From: a bacterium
Lineage (GTDB): Bacteria; Acidobacteriota; Blastocatellia; Pyrinomonadales; Pyrinomonadaceae
Direction: 5' to 3'
NCBI GenBank assembly: GCA_029945985.1
Contig: JAQSDP010000470.1
Coordinates: forward strand, 1 to 12,436
Length of the DNA: 12,436 bases
This document shows positions 1-7,263 of the stretch, piece after piece (within the stretch, counting starts at the first letter, position 1; every line of letters starts with the position of its first letter). The notes below the pieces were generated by a model. It ran no database searches and was not told the origin of the DNA. It saw only the letters and a list, made by a program, of their open reading frames with translations. The position numbers were made by a program, and so were the translations under genes.

Positions 1-30
1 TGGCGTTGGCATTCGCGTGTGTGCGGCTGA
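1..30 (+). other. End of an open frame with two Trp codons; possible trp leader peptide
   Basis: Reading from base 1, the frame gives W-R-W-H-S-R-V-C-G followed by TGA at 28-30. Two of the first three codons are TGG (1-3 and 7-9), the hallmark of a trp leader peptide, and the frame stops about 100 nt before trpE. The start of this frame lies outside the window, so it may equally be the tail of an ordinary upstream gene. The Trp codons and stop are seen directly; the leader-peptide reading is inference supported by the hairpins that follow. Confidence 0.3.
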
Positions 31-33
31 AGA

Positions 34-90
34 TTCGATCGAGAGAAACTAGATTTCTCAGTTCCTTTCCCAGGAACGACGATCAACGAA
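34..90 (+). promoter_or_regulatory. Structured trp leader RNA, predicted three-way junction
   Basis: Two adjacent perfect hairpins are visible: GAGAAA 43-48 with TTTCTC 54-59 (5-nt loop), and GTTCCT 61-66 with AGGAAC 72-77 (5-nt loop). They are enclosed by GATCG 37-41 pairing with CGATC 80-84, and across a 3-nt bulge by TTC 34-36 pairing with GAA 88-90. This forms a compact three-way junction that ends immediately before the terminator-like stem at 91. The pairings are read by eye and no folding energy was computed. Its role as an anti-antiterminator or ribosome-sensing element is inference. Confidence 0.4.
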
Positions 91-131
91 GAATGCCGCT
101 CTTTATCCAAGGGGCGGCATTTTGCATTTAA
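91..131 (+). terminator. Terminator-like hairpin just upstream of trpE (probable attenuator)
   Basis: AATGCCGC 92-99 pairs perfectly with GCGGCATT 114-121, and the stem can extend inward with T100-G113, C101-G112 and T102-G111. A T-rich tail, ATTTTGCATTT, overlaps and follows the 3' arm (119-129). The stem ends 11 nt before the trpE ATG at 133, leaving no room for a promoter after it. Polymerase that transcribes trpE must therefore pass through this hairpin, which fits an attenuator better than a plain terminator of an upstream gene. GAATGCC 91-97 can also pair with GGCATTC 8-14, and GCCGC 95-99 with GCGGC 23-27, giving possible alternative structures. Confidence 0.55.
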
Positions 132-132
132 G

Positions 133-1611
133 ATGAACGATTTCGAGGCATTCAAAGAGAAGACAAGATCGGCGAACGTGGTTCCCGTAGTAGATACGTT
201 ACCGGCCGATCTGCTGACGCCACTCGCTGTTTACCTGAAACTTTCTGCGGGCTCGACGAATTCATTCTTGCTGGAATCGGTTGAAGGCGGCGAGACTCTT
301 GCCCGCTACTCATTTGTCGGTGTCGATCCGGAATTCGTCGTGAGTGGAAATGATTCTCGGGTATTGGTCCTATCGGAAGCTGGTAGCGTAGAGTTTGATT
401 CCGGGTTGATTGAATATCTACGTACACACTTCGCAAAGAAGCGCGTTCATCACGACGAGTCGCTTCCGAGTTTCATTGGCGGGGCGATCGGATCAATGAA
501 TTTTGATTGCTCGTCCTGGTTCGAACCAACATTAAAAAAAGGGGTCGAGACGGATGACGTGAGTTCACTGATGTTCTTCCGCTCGATCGTCGCCTTTGAT
601 CACGCGAAGCAGGTGATCAGCATCATCTCTCTCGTTTTCACTAATGAGGCCGAAGAGAACGGCGTCGGCCTGGCAGATCTATTCGCCGCGGCACAGTCTT
701 GTAACGGTAAGCTGCGTGCGTCGCTCGAAACGGGTAACATTCCGCTTCCGCCGGCCAACTCGGATAGACACCCGGAACCGCCAACCTCAAATTGGGATAA
801 GGTTTCGTTCGAAGCTGCAGTTGATGAAATCAAGGAGATGATCAATGCGGGTGAGGCGTATCAGGTCGTGATCTCGCAATGCTTTAGCAAACCGACGCCC
901 GCCTCGCCAATCGCGATCTATCGAGCGATCCGGTCGCTGAACCCTTCTCCCTATATGTTCCTGATCAAGTTTGGCGAACGATCTGTGATCGGGGCTTCGC
1001 CGGAGATGCTCGTCCGCGTGCGGGGCGGCGATCTCGAATACAGGCCGATCGCCGGCACCCGTCCGCGAGGTAAAACGGCGGAAGAAGATGTTCGTCTGGC
1101 GGAGGAAATGAAAGCAGACCGAAAGGAAGTTGCCGAACACCTGATGCTGGTCGACCTGGGGCGAAACGATCTTGGCCGAGTCGCCGAATACGGAAGTGTA
1201 AGGGTCGATAGTTTAATGCACGTCGAAAAGTATTCGCACGTCCAGCACTTGGTCAGCCGTCTTTCTGCGAAGCTTCGCGAAGGGCTAGACCAGTTTGATG
1301 CTCTAGCCTCCTGCTTCCCTGCCGGCACCGTTTCCGGCGCACCAAAAGTGCGGGCTATCGAGATAATTCGCTCGCTAGAGCCGACACCGAGGGGAATTTA
1401 TGCAGGAGCGGTAGGATATTTCGATTACGCCGGAAACATGGACACGTGCATCGCGATCCGCACGCTGACGCTTGAGAACGGCGTGGCGAAGGTGCAAGCG
1501 GGAGCGGGCATTGTTGCGGACTCAATACCCGAGTCCGAGTTCCAGGAGACAGTTAACAAAGCTCGAGCGATGATCAAGGCAATTGAAATAGCGGAGAAGA
1601 ATTCGATCTAA
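133..1611 (+). CDS. trpE: Anthranilate synthase component I (TrpE)
   Basis: This 492-residue protein is the chorismate-converting subunit of anthranilate synthase, the first committed step of tryptophan synthesis. It shows the N-terminal Trp-sensing motif LLES (residues 46-49), expected to give feedback inhibition. It also has the chorismate-binding core: NPSPYMF (270-276), IGASPE (286-291), PIAGTRPRG (305-313), HLMLVDLGRNDLGR (336-349), FPAGTVSGAPK (395-405) and VQAGAGIVADS (454-464). Length is typical of stand-alone TrpE. The start at 133 matches the usual N-terminus, although no good ribosome binding site precedes it. The familiar N-domain GYxxYD stretch reads GSMNFD (120-125), a mild divergence. 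It is the first gene of the operon, 24 bp ahead of trpD. No trpG follows it, so glutamine-dependent activity needs an amidotransferase from elsewhere. PabB is a related alternative, but LLES and the operon context favour TrpE. Confidence 0.96.
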   Translation: MNDFEAFKEKTRSANVVPVVDTLPADLLTPLAVYLKLSAGSTNSFLLESVEGGETLARYSFVGVDPEFVVSGNDSRVLVLSEAGSVEFDSGLIEYLRTHFAKKRVHHDESLPSFIGGAIGSMNFDCSSWFEPTLKKGVETDDVSSLMFFRSIVAFDHAKQVISIISLVFTNEAEENGVGLADLFAAAQSCNGKLRASLETGNIPLPPANSDRHPEPPTSNWDKVSFEAAVDEIKEMINAGEAYQVVISQCFSKPTPASPIAIYRAIRSLNPSPYMFLIKFGERSVIGASPEMLVRVRGGDLEYRPIAGTRPRGKTAEEDVRLAEEMKADRKEVAEHLMLVDLGRNDLGRVAEYGSVRVDSLMHVEKYSHVQHLVSRLSAKLREGLDQFDALASCFPAGTVSGAPKVRAIEIIRSLEPTPRGIYAGAVGYFDYAGNMDTCIAIRTLTLENGVAKVQAGAGIVADSIPESEFQETVNKARAMIKAIEIAEKNSI

Positions 1612-1635
1612 AATTTCAGGTCTCAAATTCGAGAA

Positions 1636-2658
1636 ATGTCGATCTCTATCCTCCACAAAGCATTGGAACACTTTCACTCAGGCAACGAACTTTCGCCCGA
1701 GATCGCCGAGGCCGTGCTTGATGCACTGATCTCTGAAACCGACGAATCGCTGATCGCGAGTGTGCTTAGGACGTGGGATAAGAAGGGCATCGAAGAGAAC
1801 GAGATCTATGAGTTAGCTCGCATCCTTCGTTCGCGCATGGAGCGGGTGAATTCACGTCACGACACCTTCGTTGATATCGTTGGCACAGGCGGAAGCAAGT
1901 CAAAGACATTCAACGTCTCGACGGCTGCAGCTTTCGTGATAGCGGGTACCGGAGTTCCGGTCGCGAAGCACGGCAACAAAGCGGCAACTAGCAATTCAGG
2001 CAGTGCCGACGTTCTTGCCCAACTTGGGATCGATCCTGCAGTGGATCCGGAAATCGCCGAACGCTCTCTCAATGAGATCGGTGTTTGTTTTATGTTTGCT
2101 CCAAAGCACCATCGCCTGTCACCTACGCTAGGCAAGGTACGGCGCGAACTCGGATTTCCAACCATCTTCAACTGCGTCGGCCCGCTCTGTAACCCGGCGT
2201 CGGCCCCGCATCAGTTAATAGGTGTTTGGGACGAGGAATTAGTGCCGAAGATGGCCAGTGCTTTGGCTCGGCTCGGTACAAAGAACGCGTGGATCGTTAA
2301 CGGCAATGGCCTCGACGAGATTTCGCTTGAAGGGGAGACTATTGTCGCGGAAATAACCGGTAATGACGTGAGATTCACGAAGATCGATCCCACGGTCTTC
2401 GGCCTTGAATCGTGTACGGCCGAAGACATCCGATGCAGCGACGCTCTGTCCAGTTCGGCAATGATACTGCGAGTTCTTAAGGGCGATGAATCAAATTCCG
2501 CGGCTGAGAACATCGTTGTAATGAATGCAGCCGCCGCGATCAGCCTGTGCCGTCCGATGATCACAAAGGTCGAAGCCGTTGAAGTCGCCCGTGAGAGCAT
2601 TCAAAGCAGAAGCGCCCAAAAGAAACTGGAGGAACTGGCAGCAGCGATACCGGCATGA
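1636..2658 (+). CDS. trpD: Anthranilate phosphoribosyltransferase (TrpD)
   Basis: This 340-residue enzyme transfers the phosphoribosyl group of PRPP to anthranilate in the cytoplasm, the second dedicated step. The PRPP/metal-binding glycine loop DIVGTGGSKSKTFNVST spans about residues 80-96 (GTGG at 83-86). KHGNKAATSNSGSADVL (111-127) is the second family signature. FAPKHH (154-159), then VRRELGFPTIFNCVGPL and the NGLDEISLEG segment, follow in the family order. In the anthranilate-binding stretch the common HPAMK is replaced by HRLSPTLGK, a small divergence. The length is normal and there is no fused TrpG domain. The gene starts 24 bp after trpE, and its last four bases (ATGA) contain the trpC start, indicating translational coupling. 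Confidence 0.96.
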   Translation: MSISILHKALEHFHSGNELSPEIAEAVLDALISETDESLIASVLRTWDKKGIEENEIYELARILRSRMERVNSRHDTFVDIVGTGGSKSKTFNVSTAAAFVIAGTGVPVAKHGNKAATSNSGSADVLAQLGIDPAVDPEIAERSLNEIGVCFMFAPKHHRLSPTLGKVRRELGFPTIFNCVGPLCNPASAPHQLIGVWDEELVPKMASALARLGTKNAWIVNGNGLDEISLEGETIVAEITGNDVRFTKIDPTVFGLESCTAEDIRCSDALSSSAMILRVLKGDESNSAAENIVVMNAAAAISLCRPMITKVEAVEVARESIQSRSAQKKLEELAAAIPA

Positions 2659-3455
2659 CAGGTACGATCCTTGACAAGATCTTCAGCGACAAACGCGTAC
2701 GCGTTGAGGCGGCGAAGCAGGCTTCCGAATCTGTAGATTTGCGGGAGTTGGCACTTGAATATCGATCAAACCGTGGCCCTCATCGCCTTCGTCAGACCCT
2801 GTCGGACGGATCGGGGATCAACATCATAGCCGAGTTCAAGAAGGCATCTCCATCAAAGGGCGTGATCAACGACAGCGTCGAATCGGCTGACGTCGCTCGA
2901 CAATATGAAGCAGGCGGAGCGGCGGCGATCTCCGTGCTGACGGAGGAAGATCATTTCAAAGGCTCGCTCGATGACCTCCAAGCGGTTCGCGAAGCAGTCG
3001 ATCTGCCGATTCTTCGAAAAGATTTCTTTTTCGACGAATTTCAGATATACGAAGCGGCAGTCGCCGGCGCCGACGCAATCCTGCTGATCGCCGCGATGCT
3101 TGAAGACGAGCAATTGGAGAAGTTCCGCTCTCTTGCGGAAGACGAACTCGGATTGGATGCTTTGGTCGAGGTTCACACGCTCGACGAACTCGAGCGTATC
3201 AAGAGAATAGGATCGAAACTGATCGGTGTGAACAACCGTGATCTTAAGTCTTTCCATGTAACTCTCGACGTATCCCGCGAACTGATTCAACACGCTCCTA
3301 AGGGGACGATCATGGTTACGGAAAGCGGACTCCGCACGCTTGAAGAGTTGCTTGAACTTAGCGAACTCGGTTACGTGGGCTTTTTGATCGGCGAGACATT
3401 AATGCGAACCGGCGATCCTGCAGCCGAATTAAGGAGGCTGCGTGACGTTCGTTAA
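2655..3455 (+). CDS. trpC: Indole-3-glycerol phosphate synthase (TrpC)
   Basis: This 266-residue (beta/alpha)8-barrel enzyme closes the indole ring by decarboxylative cyclisation of CdRP. The catalytic signatures are present in order: AEFKKASPSKG (59-69, with Glu60 and the lysines), LTEEDHFKGS (95-104), LRKDFF (120-125, catalytic Lys122), ALVEVH (169-174, Glu172), GVNNRDL (191-197, Asn194) and VTESGLRT (221-228, Ser224), ending with the phosphate-binding FLIGETLM. It is a stand-alone enzyme, not the TrpC-TrpF fusion found in enterics. It begins inside the stop of trpD (ATGA overlap) and its 3' end overlaps the GTG start of trpF by 14 bp. It contains no tryptophan residue at all. Confidence 0.96.
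   Translation: MTGTILDKIFSDKRVRVEAAKQASESVDLRELALEYRSNRGPHRLRQTLSDGSGINIIAEFKKASPSKGVINDSVESADVARQYEAGGAAAISVLTEEDHFKGSLDDLQAVREAVDLPILRKDFFFDEFQIYEAAVAGADAILLIAAMLEDEQLEKFRSLAEDELGLDALVEVHTLDELERIKRIGSKLIGVNNRDLKSFHVTLDVSRELIQHAPKGTIMVTESGLRTLEELLELSELGYVGFLIGETLMRTGDPAAELRRLRDVR
3431..3437 (+). promoter_or_regulatory. Shine-Dalgarno of trpF inside the end of trpC
   Basis: AAGGAGG, close to a perfect anti-16S match, lies 4 nt before the GTG at 3442 and within the last codons of trpC. It decides the unusual GTG start of trpF and the 14-bp gene overlap. Confidence 0.85.
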
Positions 3456-4068
3456 GATCTGCGGGATTACGAACCTTGAGGACGCATCTCTAGCGGTTGA
3501 CCTTGGAGCCGATATGATAGGTTTCAACTTCTATCGGGGAAGCAAGCGGTACGTTTCGCCTAAGGGCACCGCGTCGATCGTAGAGGGGCTTACTGAAGGA
3601 ATCACGAAAGTAGGTGTTTTCGTTAATGCGACAATTGGCGACATTCTTTTCGCTACGAAATTGGCTCATCTCGACTCCGTTCAACTCCACGGAAATGAAT
3701 CTCCCCAGTTTGTCGCTGAACTAAGAGACCGGGTGGAGACAAAAATAATTAAGGCGATTCGAGTCCGCTCCCTCTCCGAGATCTCGTCTCTAACCGGCTT
3801 TCGTGTCGACGCGATTCTGCTCGATACTTACTCAGCAACCGACTTCGGGGGTACCGGTGAGACTTTTGACTGGCAAATAGCCCGGGCGGGTCGTGAGAAG
3901 GTCGATCAGTTGATCCTTGCCGGCGGCCTTAGTCTTGAGAATGTTGCCGAGGCCATCAGGATAGTTCGACCTTACGCGGTCGACGTGGCCAGTGGAGTGG
4001 AATCTTCGCCGCGGAAAAAGGATCCGAAGAAATTGGAAGCGTTCATTAGGAACGCGAAGAATGCATGA
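3442..4068 (+). CDS. trpF: Phosphoribosylanthranilate isomerase (TrpF)
   Basis: This 208-residue (beta/alpha)8-barrel enzyme performs the Amadori rearrangement of phosphoribosylanthranilate to CdRP. The N-terminal VKICGIT places the general-base cysteine at Cys7, and the general-acid aspartate is Asp128 in LLDTYS. Further family blocks are VGVFVN, VQLHGNE (80-86), the FGGTGETFDW loop, LILAGGL and the phosphate-binding VDVASGVESSP near the C-terminus. The start is GTG at 3442, chosen because of the strong AAGGAGG upstream and because it puts Cys7 at the expected position. The gene lies out of frame with trpC and overlaps it by 14 bp, so the two steps are separate polypeptides that are probably translationally coupled. 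Its ATGA end overlaps trpB. Confidence 0.95.
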   Translation: MTFVKICGITNLEDASLAVDLGADMIGFNFYRGSKRYVSPKGTASIVEGLTEGITKVGVFVNATIGDILFATKLAHLDSVQLHGNESPQFVAELRDRVETKIIKAIRVRSLSEISSLTGFRVDAILLDTYSATDFGGTGETFDWQIARAGREKVDQLILAGGLSLENVAEAIRIVRPYAVDVASGVESSPRKKDPKKLEAFIRNAKNA

Positions 4069-5264
4069 CAAACTACGAACCAAATGAGCAGGGATATTGG
4101 GGGGATTACGGGGGGCGTTATGTGCCGGAGACTCTGGTCGCGCCGATCGATGAGCTGACCGAGGCGTATTACACGTATCGCGACGATGCGGGATTTCGGG
4201 CGGAGATCGATGGGCTGCTGAAGGATTTTGTCGGACGTCCGAGCCCGTTATATTTCGCCGAACGACTGACACAACAACTCGGCGGGGCGAAGATCTATCT
4301 GAAGCGTGAAGACCTGAATCACACCGGCGCACACAAGATAAACAACTGCGTCGGACAGATCCTGCTCGCCCGCCGGATGGGTAAGAAACGCATAATCGCC
4401 GAGACCGGTGCGGGACAACACGGAGTGGCCACCGCAACCGTTTGCGCCCATTTCGGACTCGAATGCGTCGTCTACATGGGCACGGAAGATATGCGGCGGC
4501 AGGAGTTGAATGTCTTTCGCATGCGCCTAATGGGTACCGAGGTTCGAGGGGTTGAGTCGGGTTCAAAGACCCTCAAGGATGCGATCAACGAGGCGCTTCG
4601 CGATTGGGTAACAAACGTTGATTCGACGTACTACCTTCTCGGCTCCGCTCTAGGCCCGCATCCGTATCCGCTGATGGTTCGTGATTTTCAATCGATAATC
4701 GGCCGCGAAGCGCGAGCACAGATCATGGAAAAAGAAGGACGACTTCCCGATCTGGTGATGGCCTGCGTCGGCGGCGGATCGAATGCGATCGGGCTGTTCC
4801 ACGATTTTCTCAATGACGACTCGGTAAAGATGATCGGCGTAGAGGCCGGCGGCCGCAGCATGGATCTCGGCGAACACGCCGCTAGATTTGCGGGCGCTTC
4901 AGCGGTCGGGATCTTGCAAGGAACCAAGAGCTACCTTCTACAGGACGAGCACGGTCAGATCGGCTCTACTCACTCCGTTTCAGCAGGGCTTGACTATGCC
5001 TCGGTCGGACCGGAACACGCATTCCTGCACGATCGCGAGCGCGTTAGCTACACGTCCGCCAGCGATGAGGAAGCTCTCGCGGCGTTTCAACTTCTATCCG
5101 AAACCGAAGGCATCATTCCCGCACTGGAGACTGCACACGCGATCGCTCAGGTCGTGAAGACCGCTCCGGAGATGGCGAAGGATTCGATCATAGTTGTGAA
5201 TCTTTCCGGCCGCGGCGACAAAGATGTGCATACGGTAGCGGAGCTATTGAGGAGTAAAGCATGA
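4065..5264 (+). CDS. trpB: Tryptophan synthase beta chain (TrpB)
   Basis: This 399-residue PLP enzyme condenses indole with L-serine to give tryptophan, acting in an alpha2-beta2 complex with TrpA. The N-terminus has the usual GYWGDYGGRYVPETL block. The Schiff-base lysine is Lys91 in HTGAHKINN, the catalytic glutamate is Glu113 in ETGAGQHG, and the PLP-phosphate loop is GGGSNAIG (236-243). Length and motifs are those of TrpB1, the form that partners TrpA, rather than the longer TrpB2. The start ATG lies inside the trpF stop (ATGA), and the stop overlaps the trpA start in the same way, so the two synthase subunits are probably made by coupled translation. Confidence 0.97.
   Translation: MTNYEPNEQGYWGDYGGRYVPETLVAPIDELTEAYYTYRDDAGFRAEIDGLLKDFVGRPSPLYFAERLTQQLGGAKIYLKREDLNHTGAHKINNCVGQILLARRMGKKRIIAETGAGQHGVATATVCAHFGLECVVYMGTEDMRRQELNVFRMRLMGTEVRGVESGSKTLKDAINEALRDWVTNVDSTYYLLGSALGPHPYPLMVRDFQSIIGREARAQIMEKEGRLPDLVMACVGGGSNAIGLFHDFLNDDSVKMIGVEAGGRSMDLGEHAARFAGASAVGILQGTKSYLLQDEHGQIGSTHSVSAGLDYASVGPEHAFLHDRERVSYTSASDEEALAAFQLLSETEGIIPALETAHAIAQVVKTAPEMAKDSIIVVNLSGRGDKDVHTVAELLRSKA
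5249..5254 (+). promoter_or_regulatory. Shine-Dalgarno of trpA inside the end of trpB
   Basis: GAGGAG lies 6 nt before the trpA ATG (5261), within the final codons of trpB. It supports the start that overlaps the trpB stop codon. Confidence 0.8.
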
Positions 5265-6073
5265 GTCGGATCGAGGCATCATTCCAAACCCTTCGCAAGT
5301 CCGGCCGGCGCGGATTTGTCCCCTTCGTTTCCGCGGGCGATCCGAACCTCGCGACATCGAAAGAGATCGTCCTTGCGCTCGCTCAAAATGGAGCGGACAT
5401 AATAGAACTCGGCGTCCCATTTACTGATCCAATGGCGGATGGGCCGACGATCCAGGCCTCGTCGCAGCGAGCGTTGAATAACGGCACGACTCTCGCGGAT
5501 ATTCTGCAGATGGTTCGCGATCTGCGGCGCGAGATCGAAACGCCGATAGTACTTTTTAGTTATCTCAATCCGCTTTATCGATATGGTTTCGAGAAGCTTG
5601 CGGCGGATGCTGCGGACGCCGGAGTTGACGGCGTGCTCGTGACCGATGCCGTTGACGAGGCTGCGTTTGTTATCTCGTCGGTTCTCGACGGGCACAGCCT
5701 GGATCTGATCTCTCTAGTTGCTCCCACGACAAGCGATGAAAGGCTGGAGCGGATCGCAGCGAACGGGACCGGATTCATTTATGCCGTGTCGCGCTCGGGT
5801 GTTACGGGCGCTCAGGCGGAGTCGAGCTCCTCGGCAGAGAACCTCGTGCGGCGCGTTAGAAAGTTTACCGGTCTTCCCGTCGCGGTCGGCTTCGGCATTT
5901 CGACTCGGCAGCAGGTGGAGGATGTTTGGAAATACGCCGACGCGGCTGTCGTGGGTTCCGCGATCGTCGCCGAGGTCGAACGCTCACTTGCCGAAGGGAA
6001 CACCGTGGAGCGGGTGACAGGCTTCGTCCGCGGCCTTCTGCCCACGGTTGCAAACTTGGCAACGGAAATCTAA
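5261..6073 (+). CDS. trpA: Tryptophan synthase alpha chain (TrpA)
   Basis: This 270-residue barrel enzyme cleaves indole-3-glycerol phosphate to indole, which is channelled to TrpB. The two catalytic acids fall at the same numbers as in the E. coli enzyme: Glu49 in IIELGVPF and Asp60 in DPMADGP. Other family blocks are FVPFVSAGDP (19-28), FSYLNPLYRYG (99-109), FIYAVSRSGVTG (172-183), PVAVGFGIS (206-214) and AAVVGSAIV (228-236). The PE-containing stretch after VLV reads TDAVDE rather than DLPPEE, a minor variation in loop 6. The gene overlaps trpB by 4 bp and is followed by an 80-bp gap before aroF. Confidence 0.97.
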   Translation: MSRIEASFQTLRKSGRRGFVPFVSAGDPNLATSKEIVLALAQNGADIIELGVPFTDPMADGPTIQASSQRALNNGTTLADILQMVRDLRREIETPIVLFSYLNPLYRYGFEKLAADAADAGVDGVLVTDAVDEAAFVISSVLDGHSLDLISLVAPTTSDERLERIAANGTGFIYAVSRSGVTGAQAESSSSAENLVRRVRKFTGLPVAVGFGISTRQQVEDVWKYADAAVVGSAIVAEVERSLAEGNTVERVTGFVRGLLPTVANLATEI

Positions 6074-6117
6074 GGTTGGAATTCGAGGGTCCTCCACAAT
6101 GGATGCCCTGCACGCTT

Positions 6118-6137
6118 AAGCCCTTGCCTGCGGGCTT
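6118..6137 (+). other. Small hairpin between trpA and aroF
   Basis: AAGCCC 6118-6123 pairs with GGGCTT 6132-6137 across an 8-nt loop in the only sizeable gap inside the operon (6074-6153). No T-run follows, so it is not a convincing terminator. It may be an mRNA processing or stability element that sets a different aroF expression level. The function is unproven. Confidence 0.3.
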
Positions 6138-6153
6138 CTGATACAGAATATTT

Positions 6154-7197
6154 ATGCTTATCGTAATGAAACCCGACGCCACCGAGGCTGATATCTCCCG
6201 GGTGATCGGCGTCATCGAACATCTCGGCTATCGCGGACACGCGATGCCGGGCGAGAGCCGTACCGCGATCGGCGTTACCGGTAATAAAGGTGCCGTTGAC
6301 CCGACCCACTTTGAAAATCTGCCCGGCGTTGCTGATGCCATTCGCGTCACGAAGCCATACAAGCTGATCTCAAACGATCTTCGTCCCGGGAGATCTTCGA
6401 TCAAGGTCGGTAACGCGTTCATTGGTGACGGATCCCTGGCGATGATTGCCGGTCCATGTGCGGTCGAGTCGGTAGATCAGGTATTCAAGGTTGCGGAGAT
6501 CGTTGCGGCGAGCGGGGCAAAGTTCTTTCGCGGCGGTGCTTTCAAACCGAGGACATCTCCGTACGCATTTCAAGGTAAGGGCGAAGATGGATTGAAGATC
6601 CTGGCCGAGGTGCGAGATCAGTTCGGTCTGAACATCGTGACCGAGGCGATGGACGAACGTGGGGTTGATCTCGTCGTAAAATATGGCGATTGCATACAAA
6701 TCGGCGCCCGCAATATGCAGAACTACTCGCTGCTGAAATACGTCGGGCAAACAAAGACGCCGGTGCTTCTAAAACGAGGCCTATCGGCGACTCTGGACGA
6801 ACTCCTTCTCGCGGCCGAATACATCATGTCCGAGGGAAACTACGACGTGATCCTTTGCGAACGCGGTATCCGCACATTTGCCGACCACGCCCGCAATACG
6901 CTGGACATCTCGATCGTACCCGCGATCCGCCGACTTTCACATCTGCCGATCATCATCGATCCTTCACACGCATCCGGCCATAATTATATGGTCGAACCGC
7001 TCGCACGTGCCGGGGTCGCCGTCGGTGCAGATGGACTCATCATCGAGGTTCATCCGTGTCCTCAGGAAGCACTGTGCGATGGTGCCCAGGCGTTGACCCC
7101 GGAGCAATACGTCGGACTTAATTCACAATTGGCGACTCTACATGATGCCCTGAATGTGAGACCCGGGGCGGTCGAGATGTCCGAAGCCTTGGCCTAG
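6154..7197 (+). CDS. aroF: 3-deoxy-D-arabino-heptulosonate 7-phosphate (DAHP) synthase, type I-beta with ferredoxin-like domain
   Basis: This 347-residue enzyme joins PEP and erythrose-4-phosphate in the first shikimate step, supplying chorismate to TrpE. Residues 1 to about 75 form the ferredoxin-like regulatory domain (start LIVMKPDAT, end VTKPYKLISNDLRP), as in the Thermotoga maritima enzyme, where it mediates feedback inhibition by aromatic amino acids. The catalytic barrel shows AGPCAVES, FKPRTSPYAFQGKG (130-143), IGARNMQN, LLKRG, CERGIRTF, IDPSHASG and LIIEVHP. The metal ligands fall at Cys102, His272, Glu298 and Asp309, the same numbers I recall for T. maritima. No clear Shine-Dalgarno precedes the ATG; the start rests on the N-terminal domain match. 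It lies 80 bp after trpA and before a strong terminator, so it is probably the last operon gene. It contains no tryptophan. Confidence 0.95.
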   Translation: MLIVMKPDATEADISRVIGVIEHLGYRGHAMPGESRTAIGVTGNKGAVDPTHFENLPGVADAIRVTKPYKLISNDLRPGRSSIKVGNAFIGDGSLAMIAGPCAVESVDQVFKVAEIVAASGAKFFRGGAFKPRTSPYAFQGKGEDGLKILAEVRDQFGLNIVTEAMDERGVDLVVKYGDCIQIGARNMQNYSLLKYVGQTKTPVLLKRGLSATLDELLLAAEYIMSEGNYDVILCERGIRTFADHARNTLDISIVPAIRRLSHLPIIIDPSHASGHNYMVEPLARAGVAVGADGLIIEVHPCPQEALCDGAQALTPEQYVGLNSQLATLHDALNVRPGAVEMSEALA

Positions 7198-7205
7198 AAA
7201 AAGAA

Positions 7206-7250
7206 AGATCCGCGATCGTTCCCGAGACGACCGCGGATCTGTTTTACGTT
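7206..7250. terminator. Strong bidirectional intrinsic terminator
   Basis: AGATCCGCG 7206-7214 pairs perfectly with CGCGGATCT 7232-7240. After one mismatch the stem continues as TCGT 7216-7219 with ACGA 7227-7230. On the + strand GTTTTACGTT follows, ending the trp-aro operon. On the - strand the stem is followed by a T-rich tract (complement of 7195-7205), ending the membrane-protein gene. The hairpin lies between two convergent genes, as expected for a shared terminator. Confidence 0.9.
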
Positions 7251-7263
7251 CGACGCCTTTTGC

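Noticed and set aside
1..131. T-box riboswitch for tryptophan
   Set aside because: The visible leader is too short and shows no T-box bulge consensus; T-boxes are mainly known from Firmicutes and Actinobacteria.
3832..4566. Long open frame on the - strand over the end of trpF and start of trpB (244 codons)
   Set aside because: Its composition is rich in Arg, Ser and Pro with no recognisable domain, and it lies antisense to two secure genes.
6124..6152. Possible promoter before aroF (TTGCCT, 17 nt, AATATT)
   Set aside because: Transcription would start beyond the aroF start codon and the -10 is poor; read-through from trpA is simpler.
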